Assembly: GCF_005503145.1 (NCBI RefSeq)
Contig: NZ_SCNV01000032.1
Coordinates: forward strand, 32,752-96,751
Length of the DNA stretch: 64,000 nt
DNA from: Burkholderia sp. 4M9327F10
GTDB lineage: Bacteria > Pseudomonadota > Gammaproteobacteria > Burkholderiales > Burkholderiaceae
Direction: 5' to 3'
Shown piece by piece: positions 35,212-43,994 of the stretch. The stretch's first letter is position 1, and every line of letters starts with the position of its first letter. The notes beneath the pieces were generated by a model. It worked only from the letters and a program-made list of their open reading frames with translations, did not search any database and had not been told where the DNA came from. The translations under genes were made by a program, and so were the position numbers.

Positions 35212-36263
35212 TATGGCTCCCGAATCGTGCCGGACTGTTCCAGGGCCGCTTGCTCGGCATCGACCAGCCGCTGCACACCGCGACGGAACCTGAGTGGCCC
35301 AGCGTCGATTCCAAGGTCGAGATTCGGCGTGCGCCGCTTTGCCATGCCTTCATGCACGGCTTCAAGGATGACGCGGTCCTCATCGAAAGCGTGGCGCACG
35401 TCCTCGTTGAATTGCCGCGACACCGCTTCGTCTTGCTGGTCGAAATTGCGCATCTGAAACCAGAAGTAGCGCGTATGTGACTCATCGATCGGTGTCATGA
35501 AGTTGTATGAATTCATCAGGAACACGTGGTCGTGCTGCGGGCCGTCGTCAGTACCCGTACCCGCCGGCGTGAAGACTGCCTTGATGATCGCGTGCGAGGG
35601 AAACCGAACCTCATAGTGCTGCTTGCGGTCGCAGCGTCCCGAGAATTTGACGAACTTCGCGTAAAACGGTGCGACATCCACATCGCGCATCCAGCGCGAG
35701 ACGGTCACGCCGGCATCGCTTGCAACGGTTTTCAAAGGCTCGGCTTCACACGCGGCGTTACCGAACGAGCCGGGATGCACCCATGCGACGTGCGACGGGT
35801 CCAGCAGGTTGTCCGTCACGTAGAGATAGTTGCAGGCCACCGTCATCGCGTCGCCTTCGTTCAAGCCCCATGCCGGATCGCCCCATTCGGGAACATCGAA
35901 AATCTGGGCCGCGTCGGCGCGTCCGGCCTCGCCCATCCAGATCCAGACAAGACCATACCGCTCTTCGGTGGGATAACTGCGTACCTGCGCCGCCCGCGGA
36001 ATGCGCGCGAGAGCCGGTGCACGCACGCATGCCCCGGTGCAGTCGAAGGTCAGCCCGTGATATCCGCATTCGATTCGATCGCCAAGCAATCGGCCCATCG
36101 ACAACGGCAGCTTGCGATGCGGACATGCGTCTTCGAGCGCGACCACGGCCCCATCCGGCGTGCGAAACAGCACCACCCGTTCGCCGAGCAGTGTCAACGG
36201 CATGAGGCAATGCTGAACTTCGGCGCAGCGCGCCGCGACGTACCACGCGTTTCTGACGAACAT
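35211..36263 (-). CDS. Rieske non-haem iron oxygenase, vanillate demethylase-like
   Basis: 350 aa. The Rieske [2Fe-2S] ligands are in CPHRKLPLSMGRLLGDRIECGYHG (CxH...CxxH, spacing 16). The mononuclear iron site fits DNLLDPSHVAWVHPGSFG (Asp, two His). The N-terminal FVRNAWYVAA is typical of VanA-type oxygenase subunits, which demethylate or hydroxylate aromatics and need a separate ferredoxin reductase; none is nearby. The inner ATG at 36263 has AGGGGAG upstream. It is divergent from a LysR gene across strong palindromes and heads a three-gene operon. Confidence 0.92.
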   Translation of the reverse strand: MFVRNAWYVAARCAEVQHCLMPLTLLGERVVLFRTPDGAVVALEDACPHRKLPLSMGRLLGDRIECGYHGLTFDCTGACVRAPALARIPRAAQVRSYPTEERYGLVWIWMGEAGRADAAQIFDVPEWGDPAWGLNEGDAMTVACNYLYVTDNLLDPSHVAWVHPGSFGNAACEAEPLKTVASDAGVTVSRWMRDVDVAPFYAKFVKFSGRCDRKQHYEVRFPSHAIIKAVFTPAGTGTDDGPQHDHVFLMNSYNFMTPIDESHTRYFWFQMRNFDQQDEAVSRQFNEDVRHAFDEDRVILEAVHEGMAKRRTPNLDLGIDAGPLRFRRGVQRLVDAEQAALEQSGTIREP

Positions 36264-36358
36264 CGCTGCTCCCCTGTTCTCTTTGCCATCGGGCCTGCAC
36301 GCTTCCTCGCACAGCCTTTGCACTGACTGTAGAAAGCCAAAATGGAAAAGAAAAGCAG

Positions 36359-36391
36359 TTAGAAAGTACGATTTACTTTAGAATTTCTAAA
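36359..36391. promoter_or_regulatory. overlapping palindromes, likely LysR operator
   Basis: AAAGTA-N5-TACTTT (36363-36379) overlaps the perfect 15-bp palindrome TTTAGAATTTCTAAA (36377-36391). A leftmost TTAGAAA (36359) mirrors the last TTTCTAA. The AT-rich block ends 24 bp before the LysR start and about 95 bp before the Rieske start, which fits divergent control. Confidence 0.6.
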
Positions 36392-36415
36392 CCGTTTCTC
36401 TCGATCACAGTCGAT

Positions 36416-37405
36416 ATGAATACGCTTGCACCGCTTCGCGCGATCCAGATTTTCGAAACCCTTGGCCGTTGCGACGGCCTGGTCGAGACGGCACGCCGGC
36501 TCGATATCTCTCCCGGTGCGGTCAGTCAGCAAATCAAGCTGCTCGAAAATGCGCTCGGTGCGAAGCTCGTCACTAAAGAAGGGAAACGGATGCGCCTGAC
36601 CGCGACGGGCCGCCGATATCATGAGAGCTGCCTCGCGGCGTTCGAAACCTTGCGCATCGCGCAGGACGACATAGAACGCTCAAAGAACGTGCGCAGCCTC
36701 AACGTCAGCGCGTTGCCTTCGCTGCTGTCAAAGTGGCTTGCGCCGCGCATCAATACCTGGCAAAAGGCGCATCCGGAGATCAGCGTCTATCTGGATGGCT
36801 CGCATGCGGAGCCGTCGCCGGATGCCCACGAGATCGACTTTCGAATCAGCTACGGCGATCGCATCGACGACGCAGGCACCTCCATCGAACTGTTCCGCGA
36901 TAGCGTCGTGCCGGTCTGCAGCCCGCAGATCCTGCCGCGCAAGGGCAAGGTCGCGCTCAAGCCCGCTGATCTCGCCGCGTTTGAGTTGATTGCGGTTGAC
37001 TGGCTGCCGAAGTTCGCTTCGCCGCCGTCCTGGCGCGACTGGTTCGCCGCGAACGGCGTCGAGACAGCCGCACTGCACGAGCCGCATCAGGTGCACTCCC
37101 TGTCGAGCGTCGCCATTCAGGCTGCCATCGACGGCCACGGTTTCGTGCTCGCCCAGTGCTCGATGGTCGCGGACGACCTGGTGGCGGGAAGGCTCCTGAT
37201 GCCCGTTGTTTCCGCCATTCCGTTGCCCTGGCCATATTTTCTGACCTGGCGCGAAAGTACCTTCGATCGTCCGCAGTGCCGCGCCTTTCATCGTTGGTTG
37301 CTCGCGAAGGCAAAGGAACAGCAGCGCGATATTGACCGGTTGGCACTTCACCCGTCTGAGAAGATCAAGCCCGGCCTGGCTTCGCGGACGCAAAGTCCTT
37401 CGTGA
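36416..37405 (+). CDS. LysR-family regulator, GcvA-like
   Basis: 329 aa. The HTH is DGLVETARRLDISPGAVSQQIKLLENALGAKL and the GcvA-type effector domain starts LNVSALPSLLSKWLAPRINTW, with the later FVLAQCSMVADDL. It is divergent from the Rieske oxygenase gene and most likely controls that operon. A basic, Gln/Lys-rich tail (about 25 residues) follows the domain. Confidence 0.92.
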   Translation: MNTLAPLRAIQIFETLGRCDGLVETARRLDISPGAVSQQIKLLENALGAKLVTKEGKRMRLTATGRRYHESCLAAFETLRIAQDDIERSKNVRSLNVSALPSLLSKWLAPRINTWQKAHPEISVYLDGSHAEPSPDAHEIDFRISYGDRIDDAGTSIELFRDSVVPVCSPQILPRKGKVALKPADLAAFELIAVDWLPKFASPPSWRDWFAANGVETAALHEPHQVHSLSSVAIQAAIDGHGFVLAQCSMVADDLVAGRLLMPVVSAIPLPWPYFLTWRESTFDRPQCRAFHRWLLAKAKEQQRDIDRLALHPSEKIKPGLASRTQSPS

Positions 37406-37429
37406 AGCGTTGGCCCCTGTTCGGCCAAT

Positions 37430-39028
37430 TCAGGCGATGCTGTTGGCGATAGGAAGCGTGAAGGACAGTCGTGCACCGCCATGAACGGAGGCGTTGTCCG
37501 CGACGATGCATCCACCATGGGCTTCTACGATCGAACGGCAGATGGACAGGCCCATGCCCATTCCGTTTTCTCTGGTGGTAAAGAAGCTCTTGAAGATAGA
37601 CGCGAAATGTTCCGGAGCGATCCCCAGGCCACTGTCCTCGACAGTGCAGCACACCGTGGCGCTATCCGACTGTGCCGTCCTGATTGTGATCCTGCGCTCG
37701 GCCCTCGCTGCCCGCTCCGTTGCCTGGATGGCATTCAGGACGAGGTTGACAATGACCTGCTGGAGCTGGATGCGATCGGCAACCACACCGGGGGCACCGG
37801 CAGCCCGTACATGCGAAACGGTGATGTCGTGCGCTTCAACGTCGTAACGCAGGAACAGAAGGGCCTCGTCGATGAGTTCGTCAAGTGACACCAACGCATG
37901 CTCAGGCTCTCGCCGCAGCGCCATTGCGCGAATGCGGCCAATGATGTCGACGCAACGCTGCACTTCGACTTCGACGCGCGTGAAGCTGCAGTGCGCCTCT
38001 TCAACGTTGGGCGTCTCGCGCTCAAGCCAGCGGCATCCGGCCGTGCCGTTCGCAGCAATAGAGGCGAGCGGCTGCCGCAACTCATGGGCGATCGACGCAG
38101 TCAGTTCGCCGAGCATCGAGACCCGCGCGGCATGCGCGAAATCCGCCTGGACTCGCCGCAGCATATCCTGGGCGCAAACGCGCTCGGTCAGGTCAAGCAC
38201 AAACGCGACGCCTTCCTCGGTTGAATTTTCGAAATATGTGCCACCGACCAGTACCGGAACGCGAGCGCCATCCTTGCGAAAATACTCCTTCTCGTAGGGT
38301 GGGAAATTGCCTGTTCGTCTGAGCTGGTCCATCGCCCGCAGGTCGAGAGCGCGGAATCCAGGTGGATTGAGATCACTCCACTGAAGTTGCCCCGACAATA
38401 AATCATCGCGCGAATAACCCAAAGTTTGCAGAAACGCTTCGTTTGCCTCAGTAATTGCGCCGTCGATCTTCCAGAAGAAAATACCGATGATGTTCGAATC
38501 GACCAGCCGCCGGATTCTTGCATTCTGCTTCCGAAGCGCCTCCTCGGCACGCTCGCGGGCGGCGACCTCTACCAGTAACCGCTCACTTGTTTCGACTTGC
38601 TGGCTTAGGTGGACTCCAATCCGGACAAAACCTGCGGTCACTATCAACATGCAGGCAGTGATAAAGCGATTGGTCCAGTCTACCCAGTTGATATGCGGAT
38701 GTCCTACCGGGCTACTTCCAAGCGTCAGGCCGGCAATCGCAAGCAGCACGACCAACGCAGTACCGCCCCACAACCAGCGATTGGACCGGGTCCAGGCGAG
38801 AACGATAATGACACAGGCGTAGAAATCCGCAGGGTTGATGTCGGCAGCCGTGTAATAGTCCAGAGCAAACACGAGTATGACTAACACGACGGCGAGCGCC
38901 TTGGCCGTTGCCGGAGAGATACCCCGCAGCGTGTCCATCTTTCTCGCCCATTTGCCAAACATGTTGAACTCAAGCCCGGCGGCCGCCTGAACGTGGTAAT
39001 CGTGCGCTTGGGTCGCCTTCTTCATCAT
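37430..39028 (-). CDS. PAS-domain sensor histidine kinase (orphan)
   Basis: 532 aa. It has N-terminal membrane segments (about 45-65, 68-80, 90-110 and 125-150), a coiled-coil linker, one PAS domain (about 185-305: SNIIGIFFWKIDGAITEANEAFLQTLGYSRDDL) and then a kinase of the HELRQPL type: SIAHELRQPLASIAANGTAG, NLVLNAIQATERA, EDSGLGIAPEH and GMGMGLSICRSIVEAHGG. It is FixL/NtrB-like without a haem ligand assigned. The ATG at 39028 has GGAAGGCGAGAGC upstream. No response regulator is adjacent. Confidence 0.88.
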   Translation of the reverse strand: MMKKATQAHDYHVQAAAGLEFNMFGKWARKMDTLRGISPATAKALAVVLVILVFALDYYTAADINPADFYACVIIVLAWTRSNRWLWGGTALVVLLAIAGLTLGSSPVGHPHINWVDWTNRFITACMLIVTAGFVRIGVHLSQQVETSERLLVEVAARERAEEALRKQNARIRRLVDSNIIGIFFWKIDGAITEANEAFLQTLGYSRDDLLSGQLQWSDLNPPGFRALDLRAMDQLRRTGNFPPYEKEYFRKDGARVPVLVGGTYFENSTEEGVAFVLDLTERVCAQDMLRRVQADFAHAARVSMLGELTASIAHELRQPLASIAANGTAGCRWLERETPNVEEAHCSFTRVEVEVQRCVDIIGRIRAMALRREPEHALVSLDELIDEALLFLRYDVEAHDITVSHVRAAGAPGVVADRIQLQQVIVNLVLNAIQATERAARAERRITIRTAQSDSATVCCTVEDSGLGIAPEHFASIFKSFFTTRENGMGMGLSICRSIVEAHGGCIVADNASVHGGARLSFTLPIANSIA

Positions 39029-39174
39029 GCTCTCGCCTTCCATGACTAAAGGTTTGATCGCTGCAATTTTCTCATTATGTCGGGCGTGGCAGCAAATTGA
39101 TATGTCGCCGAAGTCGCATGCAATAGCGGTTGGAATTCATGCCGAGTCAATGACTGCTTGCTAGATGCCAGCAG
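39029..39174. other. upstream region of the PAS kinase
   Basis: Together with the degraded gene beyond it, this makes up the ~430-bp gap between the kinase and the agmatine deiminase. No clear promoter was read here. Confidence 0.4.
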
Positions 39175-39377
39175 TCAGGTTCTGTCTGCCGTGTCCTTGA
39201 CGAACACGCAGCCGCTGTCGCAGGTCCAGAAATCGTCGATCCTGTTGGCAAACGCCATATAGGTCGCCGTATGCGGCCAGGCTGCCCGTCAAGGACATCC
39301 CTCACAATATCGAAGAATTTTTGATAAAGCTGCGGCGTCTCATCGGCATAAATCTGCTCGTCGTGGAATTCAATTAA
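39175..39377 (-). pseudogene. frameshifted gene remnant
   Basis: Read leftwards, one frame gives LIEFHDEQIYADETPQLYQK, continuing FFDIVRDVLDGQPG. The neighbouring frame then takes over with HTATYMAFANRIDDFWTC up to a stop after VFVKDTADRT. Both halves look protein-like and are adjacent, which suggests the C-terminal end of a gene broken by a frameshift. A stop lies just before the first half, and AT-rich DNA precedes it. Family not recognised. Confidence 0.45.
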
Positions 39378-39456
39378 TTAGCAGTCGGAAATATAATATC
39401 TGGGAAGGAACCGCTGGCGAGCCACCATCTGGCGGCTCGCAAACGGGCAAGCGGTG

Positions 39457-40569
39457 TTAGCTGGGTTGCTGCTGGGTCGTGCAGTGGATTCCCCCGCCAC
39501 CGGCGGCAATACCGTCGATGTTCAGCTGGATCACGTCCCGGCCCGGAAACAGATCCACGAGAACATCACGCGCATTGCGATCCGCGCTTTTGTCGCCGAA
39601 CTCCGGGGCGATTACCGCGTGATTGCACAAATAGAAGTTGATGTAGCCGGCCGCGAACTGGCCGTTCTCATACTTCCGGCGCACGGTTGTCGGGCCTTGC
39701 AGCACTATGACTTTCAACGGACGGCCTTTCGCATCGATGGATTGGCGCAGGATATCCAGATGGCGCTCTGTCACCGCGTGATCGTAGGAAGAGGGATCGG
39801 GATCGAATCCGGCAACCACGACACCCGGGCTCGCAAAGCGCGCGTAGAAGTCGGTATGGCCGTCGGTAATGTCCTTGCCTGCAACGCCTGGCAGCCAGAT
39901 GATTTTCCGCACCCCGAGCAGCCTGGACAATTCCGCTTCGCATTGCGCCTTGTTCAGGCCAGGATTGCGATTGGCGTTCAGGATGCAACTCTGCGTGACA
40001 ATGGCCGTGCCCTCGCCGTCTACTTCAATGCCGCCGCCTTCCAGCACCAGACGCGTTTCGAGCAGGTCCGCTCCGGCTCGACGCGCAACGAAGGCCGCGA
40101 CCTGCGCGTCCTGCTCGTGCTCCTGCTTGTTACCCCAGCCGTTGAAGTTAAAGCCCACGGCACCGAGCTGTCCCACAGGTCCTTTGACAAACACGGGGCC
40201 CGTATCCCGCATCCACAGATCGTCGATGGGTTGAGGTACGAACTCGACCGCGGCGCCGCACAGGCGCGCGGCGAGATCGTGGTCCTGTTCCCGCACCAGC
40301 ATTTTTACCGGCTCATGCGCCGCGATGGCCTTCGCAATGCCTGCCAGGTTCTCCCTGACCACGGGCAGCAGTTTGCTGCCCCAGATTTCCTCATCAGGAC
40401 CGAATGCCATCCAGGTCGCGGCATGGGCGTCGCCCTCATCCGGCATGCGCCAGTTGGCGCTCTGCGCGAGCGCCGTCGTATTGAAAAAGCTGCTGCCCAG
40501 CGCACCGGAAAACAGTGCGCCGCCGGAGGCCATGAGTCCTCGCTTCAAAAAATGACGTCTTGTCGTCAT
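39457..40569 (-). CDS. Tat-exported agmatine deiminase-family protein
   Basis: 370 aa of the agmatine deiminase/peptidylarginine deiminase fold: DEGDAHAATWMAFGPDEEIWG, DLWMRDTGPVFVKG (substrate Asp), LEGGGIEVDGEGT, DITDGHTDFYARF (catalytic His) and the nucleophile Cys363 in GGGGIHCTTQQQP. Agmatine deiminase turns agmatine into N-carbamoylputrescine and ammonia. The N-terminus MTTRRHFLKRGLMASGG, then a hydrophobic run ending TALAQ, is a twin-arginine signal, so the enzyme acts in the periplasm, unlike the usual cytoplasmic AguA. AAGGTG lies 8 bp before this ATG. It is divergent from a LysR gene. Confidence 0.88.
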   Translation of the reverse strand: MTTRRHFLKRGLMASGGALFSGALGSSFFNTTALAQSANWRMPDEGDAHAATWMAFGPDEEIWGSKLLPVVRENLAGIAKAIAAHEPVKMLVREQDHDLAARLCGAAVEFVPQPIDDLWMRDTGPVFVKGPVGQLGAVGFNFNGWGNKQEHEQDAQVAAFVARRAGADLLETRLVLEGGGIEVDGEGTAIVTQSCILNANRNPGLNKAQCEAELSRLLGVRKIIWLPGVAGKDITDGHTDFYARFASPGVVVAGFDPDPSSYDHAVTERHLDILRQSIDAKGRPLKVIVLQGPTTVRRKYENGQFAAGYINFYLCNHAVIAPEFGDKSADRNARDVLVDLFPGRDVIQLNIDGIAAGGGGIHCTTQQQPS

Positions 40570-40728
40570 GAAAAACACCTTATTTATTTCGGAAAAACGA
40601 AAACCTCGCGCGGGCATCCGGTAGCCATCCTGGCGAGCGTCAAAGCGAGTCATTCCTCGGTTTCCATCGTCAGGTGGTGAGCCATTGTGATACGGGTTAA
40701 ACTTGATGAAAAGTGATGTTTTTTGACT

Positions 40729-40742
40729 AAATTAATTAATTT
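40729..40742. promoter_or_regulatory. 14-bp perfect AT palindrome, likely LysR site
   Basis: AAATTAATTAATTT is perfectly palindromic and lies 13 bp before the LysR start and 160 bp before the divergent deiminase start. It could be the regulator's own binding site or part of the promoter. Confidence 0.4.
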
Positions 40743-40755
40743 CTCTCATACCTCG

Positions 40756-41664
40756 ATGCAACGCGTCCCCTCCCTGAAGTTGCTGATGGGCTTCGAAGCG
40801 GCTGCGAGACTCGGCAACTTCTCCCGCGCGGCCGACGAACTGCATCTGTCTCAATCGGCGATCAGCCACCAGGTCCAGCAACTCGAAGAGCAACTGGGAC
40901 AACCGCTGTTTCGCAGAATTGGCCGCGGCGTGGAATTGACGGTTGCCGGCGAAGTGCTGCAGCGAAGCGTGCAGCGCTCAATGGAAACGCTGCGCAGCGG
41001 ACTCGGACGGATTGCCACGTATCTCGACCCCGGGCTGGTCGTGCTGGTGTGTCCCGCGCCGTTGCTGCATGGCTGGCTGCAACCGCGTCTCGATCAACTG
41101 CAACAGGTTCTTCCCGGTCTATGCCCGCTGCTCTCCACCGACGAAAGCGCTCGCTATGTCGATGAGATCGACGTCGATATGACAATCGGCGCGCGGCCCA
41201 TGCAACAGGCCGGCCTACTGGAAGTACCGTTTCTGCAGGACGAGTGGGTGACTGTGTGTGCAACGGAACTCGCGGCGAAACTAGCCCGCGTGCCGCGCGC
41301 CAAACATCATTTGCATACGGGCCTCATCTGTCTGGAAGAGAACCTGACCAGCGAGAGCATCGGGCCGATTTTCCGCGAACAGCTTTCAGGCTATCGCATG
41401 AACGCGATCTATGACGATCAGCGTCTGGTGCTGGATGCGGTATTGCGCGGGCGTGGCATAGCCTGCCTGTCCCGGTTTGTGGCGCAAGGGAGTATTGATG
41501 GAGGCGCGTTGACCATCCTGGCCGATTACCCGCGCCTGCCGGGCCTGACGTGGTGGCTGTCGCGCGTGGCTGGGCCATCGCGCTCGCCCATCGTCGAGCA
41601 GACGTTCGAATGGCTGCTGGCACAAGCCGAAGAAGCCGGTTCCAGCCGTGGTCCCGAGGCCTAG
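40756..41664 (+). CDS. LysR-family regulator, GcvA-like
   Basis: 302 aa from the ATG at 40756. The HTH region is GNFSRAADELHLSQSAISHQVQQLEEQLGQPLF; the effector-binding half includes VLDAVLRGRGIACLSRFVA. The upstream in-frame TTG is less likely because family proteins start close to this Met. It is divergent from the exported agmatine deiminase and probably controls it, perhaps in response to agmatine or a polyamine (inference). Confidence 0.9.
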   Translation: MQRVPSLKLLMGFEAAARLGNFSRAADELHLSQSAISHQVQQLEEQLGQPLFRRIGRGVELTVAGEVLQRSVQRSMETLRSGLGRIATYLDPGLVVLVCPAPLLHGWLQPRLDQLQQVLPGLCPLLSTDESARYVDEIDVDMTIGARPMQQAGLLEVPFLQDEWVTVCATELAAKLARVPRAKHHLHTGLICLEENLTSESIGPIFREQLSGYRMNAIYDDQRLVLDAVLRGRGIACLSRFVAQGSIDGGALTILADYPRLPGLTWWLSRVAGPSRSPIVEQTFEWLLAQAEEAGSSRGPEA

Positions 41665-41792
41665 CCCCCATCGGGACCGAAGCCTACGCCGGCCCGGGCC
41701 TGCTTGCGTGGCGCGGCACACAACCTCAGCGTACTAAATAGCAACCCAGGCTCAGGATTGCTTTCATCGAGAAGCTTGCGCACTGCCGATCA

Positions 41793-41817
41793 GAAATATT
41801 TCGATCGGATGCATCCG
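41793..41817. promoter_or_regulatory. adjacent palindromes before the lipid cluster
   Basis: GAAATATTTC (41793-41802) and CGGATGCATCCG (41806-41817) are perfect palindromes 3 bp apart, about 80 bp upstream of the first gene of the lipid-modification operon. They may be regulator sites; similar clusters in other bacteria are under stress or light control. Confidence 0.35.
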
Positions 41818-41898
41818 GTTTGCCCCTCGTTTCGTATATGCGACATGGTGCTTACTTAATACCGTCCCCATGCGCACTCCGCCTACCGGAGAAGGTCG

Positions 41899-43197
41899 AT
41901 GACAATGCCCGCGGATCTGCTCACGCCAGGTCGGCGTATCGCCGTTGTCGGCGCCGGAATAGCGGGCCTGGGCGCCGCGTACCTGCTCGCTCGACAGCAT
42001 CGGGTTACGCTGTTCGAAGCCGACTCCCGCGCCGGCGGCCACACCAATACGGTCGACGTCACACTCGACGGCATCACCCATCCAGTCGACACGGGTTTCC
42101 TAGTATTTAATGACCGCACCTATCCGAACCTGGTCGCGCTCTTCGACGAACTTGGTGTCGGCGTGCATGAAAGTGACATGTCGTTCTCGGTATCCATGGA
42201 CGAGGGACGGCTCGAGTGGGCCGGAACCAACCTGAACACCGTGTTTGCACAGCGGCGCAACGCGCTCTCACCAGGGTTTCTGCGCATGCTGCGCGACATC
42301 CTGTCCTTTAACAGCGGGGCCGAGCGGCAACTCGCCTACGCCACGCAAAGCGGTTGCACGGTGGGCGAACTGCTTGCTGCCGGAGGTTATGGGGAACCAT
42401 TCCGCAATCACTACCTGATGCCGATGGCCGCGGCGATCTGGTCTTGCGCGACGGCCGACGTGCTCCGCTTTCCAGCGGCGACATTCCTGCGGTTCTGCCT
42501 GAATCACGCGTTGCTGCAGGTCAATCGCCGTCCACGTTGGAAAACCGTCGTGGGGGGCGGGCGTGAGTACGTCCGCCGGCTCGTTTCGACACTCGGCGAT
42601 GTACGAACGGGCACCCCGGTCCTGGCAATCCGCCGCGAGAGTAACGGCGTGTACCTGGCGAGCGCAGCAGGTACCGAACGTTTCGACGCGGTCGTCCTCG
42701 CCACCCACGCTCCCGTCAGCCTGCGATTGCTTTCCGACTCCGACGCCGATGAGCGCAGCGTGCTGGGATCGGTCCGGGTCCAGCCGAATGTCGCTGTGCT
42801 CCACACGGATACGGCGCTGCTGCCGCGGCGTGAACGTGTCTGGTCGGCATGGAACTACATGTCGACGCGCGGTGCCGCGGCAAGCTCCCCGGTTTGCGTG
42901 AGCTATCTGATCAACCGCTTGCAGCCGCTGCCCTTCCGCCGTCCCGTGATCGTCACCCTCAACCCGTCGACGCAGCCCGCGCCAGGCACGGAACTGGGCC
43001 AGTTCGTCTATGACCACCCGCTGCTCGATCACGCCGCGCTCATCGCCCAACGCCGGTTGCCCGATCTGCAGGGCGAGCGCCGCACCTTTTTTGCCGGCGC
43101 CTGGACGGGCTACGGATTTCATGAAGATGGTCTCAGGTCGGCGCTTAATGTGGCCAAACAATTTGGCATCCAGCCGGCATGGAGTTCACTGCGATGA
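41899..43197 (+). CDS. FAD-dependent NAD(P)-binding oxidoreductase (amine-oxidase fold)
   Basis: 432 aa. The Rossmann motif IAVVGAGIAGLGAAYLLARQ binds FAD, followed by LFEADSRAGGHTNTVDV and HPVDTGFLVFND; the C-terminus has FFAGAWTGYGFHEDGLRSAL. This flavoprotein subfamily accompanies cyclopropane-fatty-acid-synthase-like genes and DUF1365 in many proteobacteria and is thought to oxidise modified acyl chains. GGAGAAGG precedes the ATG. It overlaps the DUF1365 gene by ATGA; first gene of a five-gene run. Confidence 0.92.
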   Translation: MTMPADLLTPGRRIAVVGAGIAGLGAAYLLARQHRVTLFEADSRAGGHTNTVDVTLDGITHPVDTGFLVFNDRTYPNLVALFDELGVGVHESDMSFSVSMDEGRLEWAGTNLNTVFAQRRNALSPGFLRMLRDILSFNSGAERQLAYATQSGCTVGELLAAGGYGEPFRNHYLMPMAAAIWSCATADVLRFPAATFLRFCLNHALLQVNRRPRWKTVVGGGREYVRRLVSTLGDVRTGTPVLAIRRESNGVYLASAAGTERFDAVVLATHAPVSLRLLSDSDADERSVLGSVRVQPNVAVLHTDTALLPRRERVWSAWNYMSTRGAAASSPVCVSYLINRLQPLPFRRPVIVTLNPSTQPAPGTELGQFVYDHPLLDHAALIAQRRLPDLQGERRTFFAGAWTGYGFHEDGLRSALNVAKQFGIQPAWSSLR

Positions 43198-43994
43198 ACG
43201 CTCGCCTGCCCGCAGAGGATTTGCTGATGTCCGGCCGTGTCATGCACGAACGGTTGCGGCCGGTACGCAACCGGTTTGTGTACCCGGTGTTCTGCGTCCG
43301 TCTGAATCTCGCGCGCCTCATGACGACCGAGCGCTGGTGGCTCAGGATCAACCGGTTCGGTCCGCTCAGCCTGTACCTGCGCGATTACGGTCCGTGCGAC
43401 GGCAGCGATCTTCGGGTATGGCTCCTGAATCTTCTCGCGCAGTCCGGCATCGCCATCGACGGCGACATCTGGCTGCAGACGTTTCCCCGCGTGTTCGGTT
43501 TTGCGTTCAATCCGGTGAGCTTCTGGTACTGCCATGACAGGACCGGAGGCCTGCGTGCCTTGCTCGCTGAAGTGCGCAACACGTTTGGCGCGCGGCATTG
43601 CTACCTGCTGCACCCAGCCGACAATGCCCCGATTGGTTCGGCAACCGTGCTTCCGTGCCAGAAGGTGCTGCACGTGTCGCCGTTCTGCCGGGTCGAAGGT
43701 CACTACATGTTCCGCGTCCGGGAGAGCGAACGCGGCTCGTCGATCGCGATCGACTACCACGACCCACAGGGGCTCGTGATCCGCACGGCAATCGCACTGC
43801 GCAAGCAGCCCCTGACGGGCGCCAGCGCGATGCGCGCGCTCGTCCGCCAGCCCTGGCTCACGCTCGCCGTCGTCGCACGAATTCACTGGCAGGCTATACG
43901 ACTGTGGATCAGACGGACTCCGTATCATGGCAGCAACCCGGCTCCTCCGGCAGTTGCCAGCGCTTCCCGGTCACGAGAACAGGAACAGCGATGA
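43194..43994 (+). CDS. DUF1365 family protein
   Basis: 266 aa from the ATG at 43194, which overlaps the upstream stop. Family features are SGRVMHERLRPVRNRFVYPVF, FPRVFGFAFNPVSFWYCHDR, LLAEVRNTFGARHCYLL and HVSPFCRVEGHYMFRV. The function is not established; it always travels with the FAD oxidoreductase and the methyltransferase of this cluster. The last ~25 residues are polar and probably disordered, and overlap the start of the next gene. Confidence 0.9.
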   Translation: MNARLPAEDLLMSGRVMHERLRPVRNRFVYPVFCVRLNLARLMTTERWWLRINRFGPLSLYLRDYGPCDGSDLRVWLLNLLAQSGIAIDGDIWLQTFPRVFGFAFNPVSFWYCHDRTGGLRALLAEVRNTFGARHCYLLHPADNAPIGSATVLPCQKVLHVSPFCRVEGHYMFRVRESERGSSIAIDYHDPQGLVIRTAIALRKQPLTGASAMRALVRQPWLTLAVVARIHWQAIRLWIRRTPYHGSNPAPPAVASASRSREQEQR

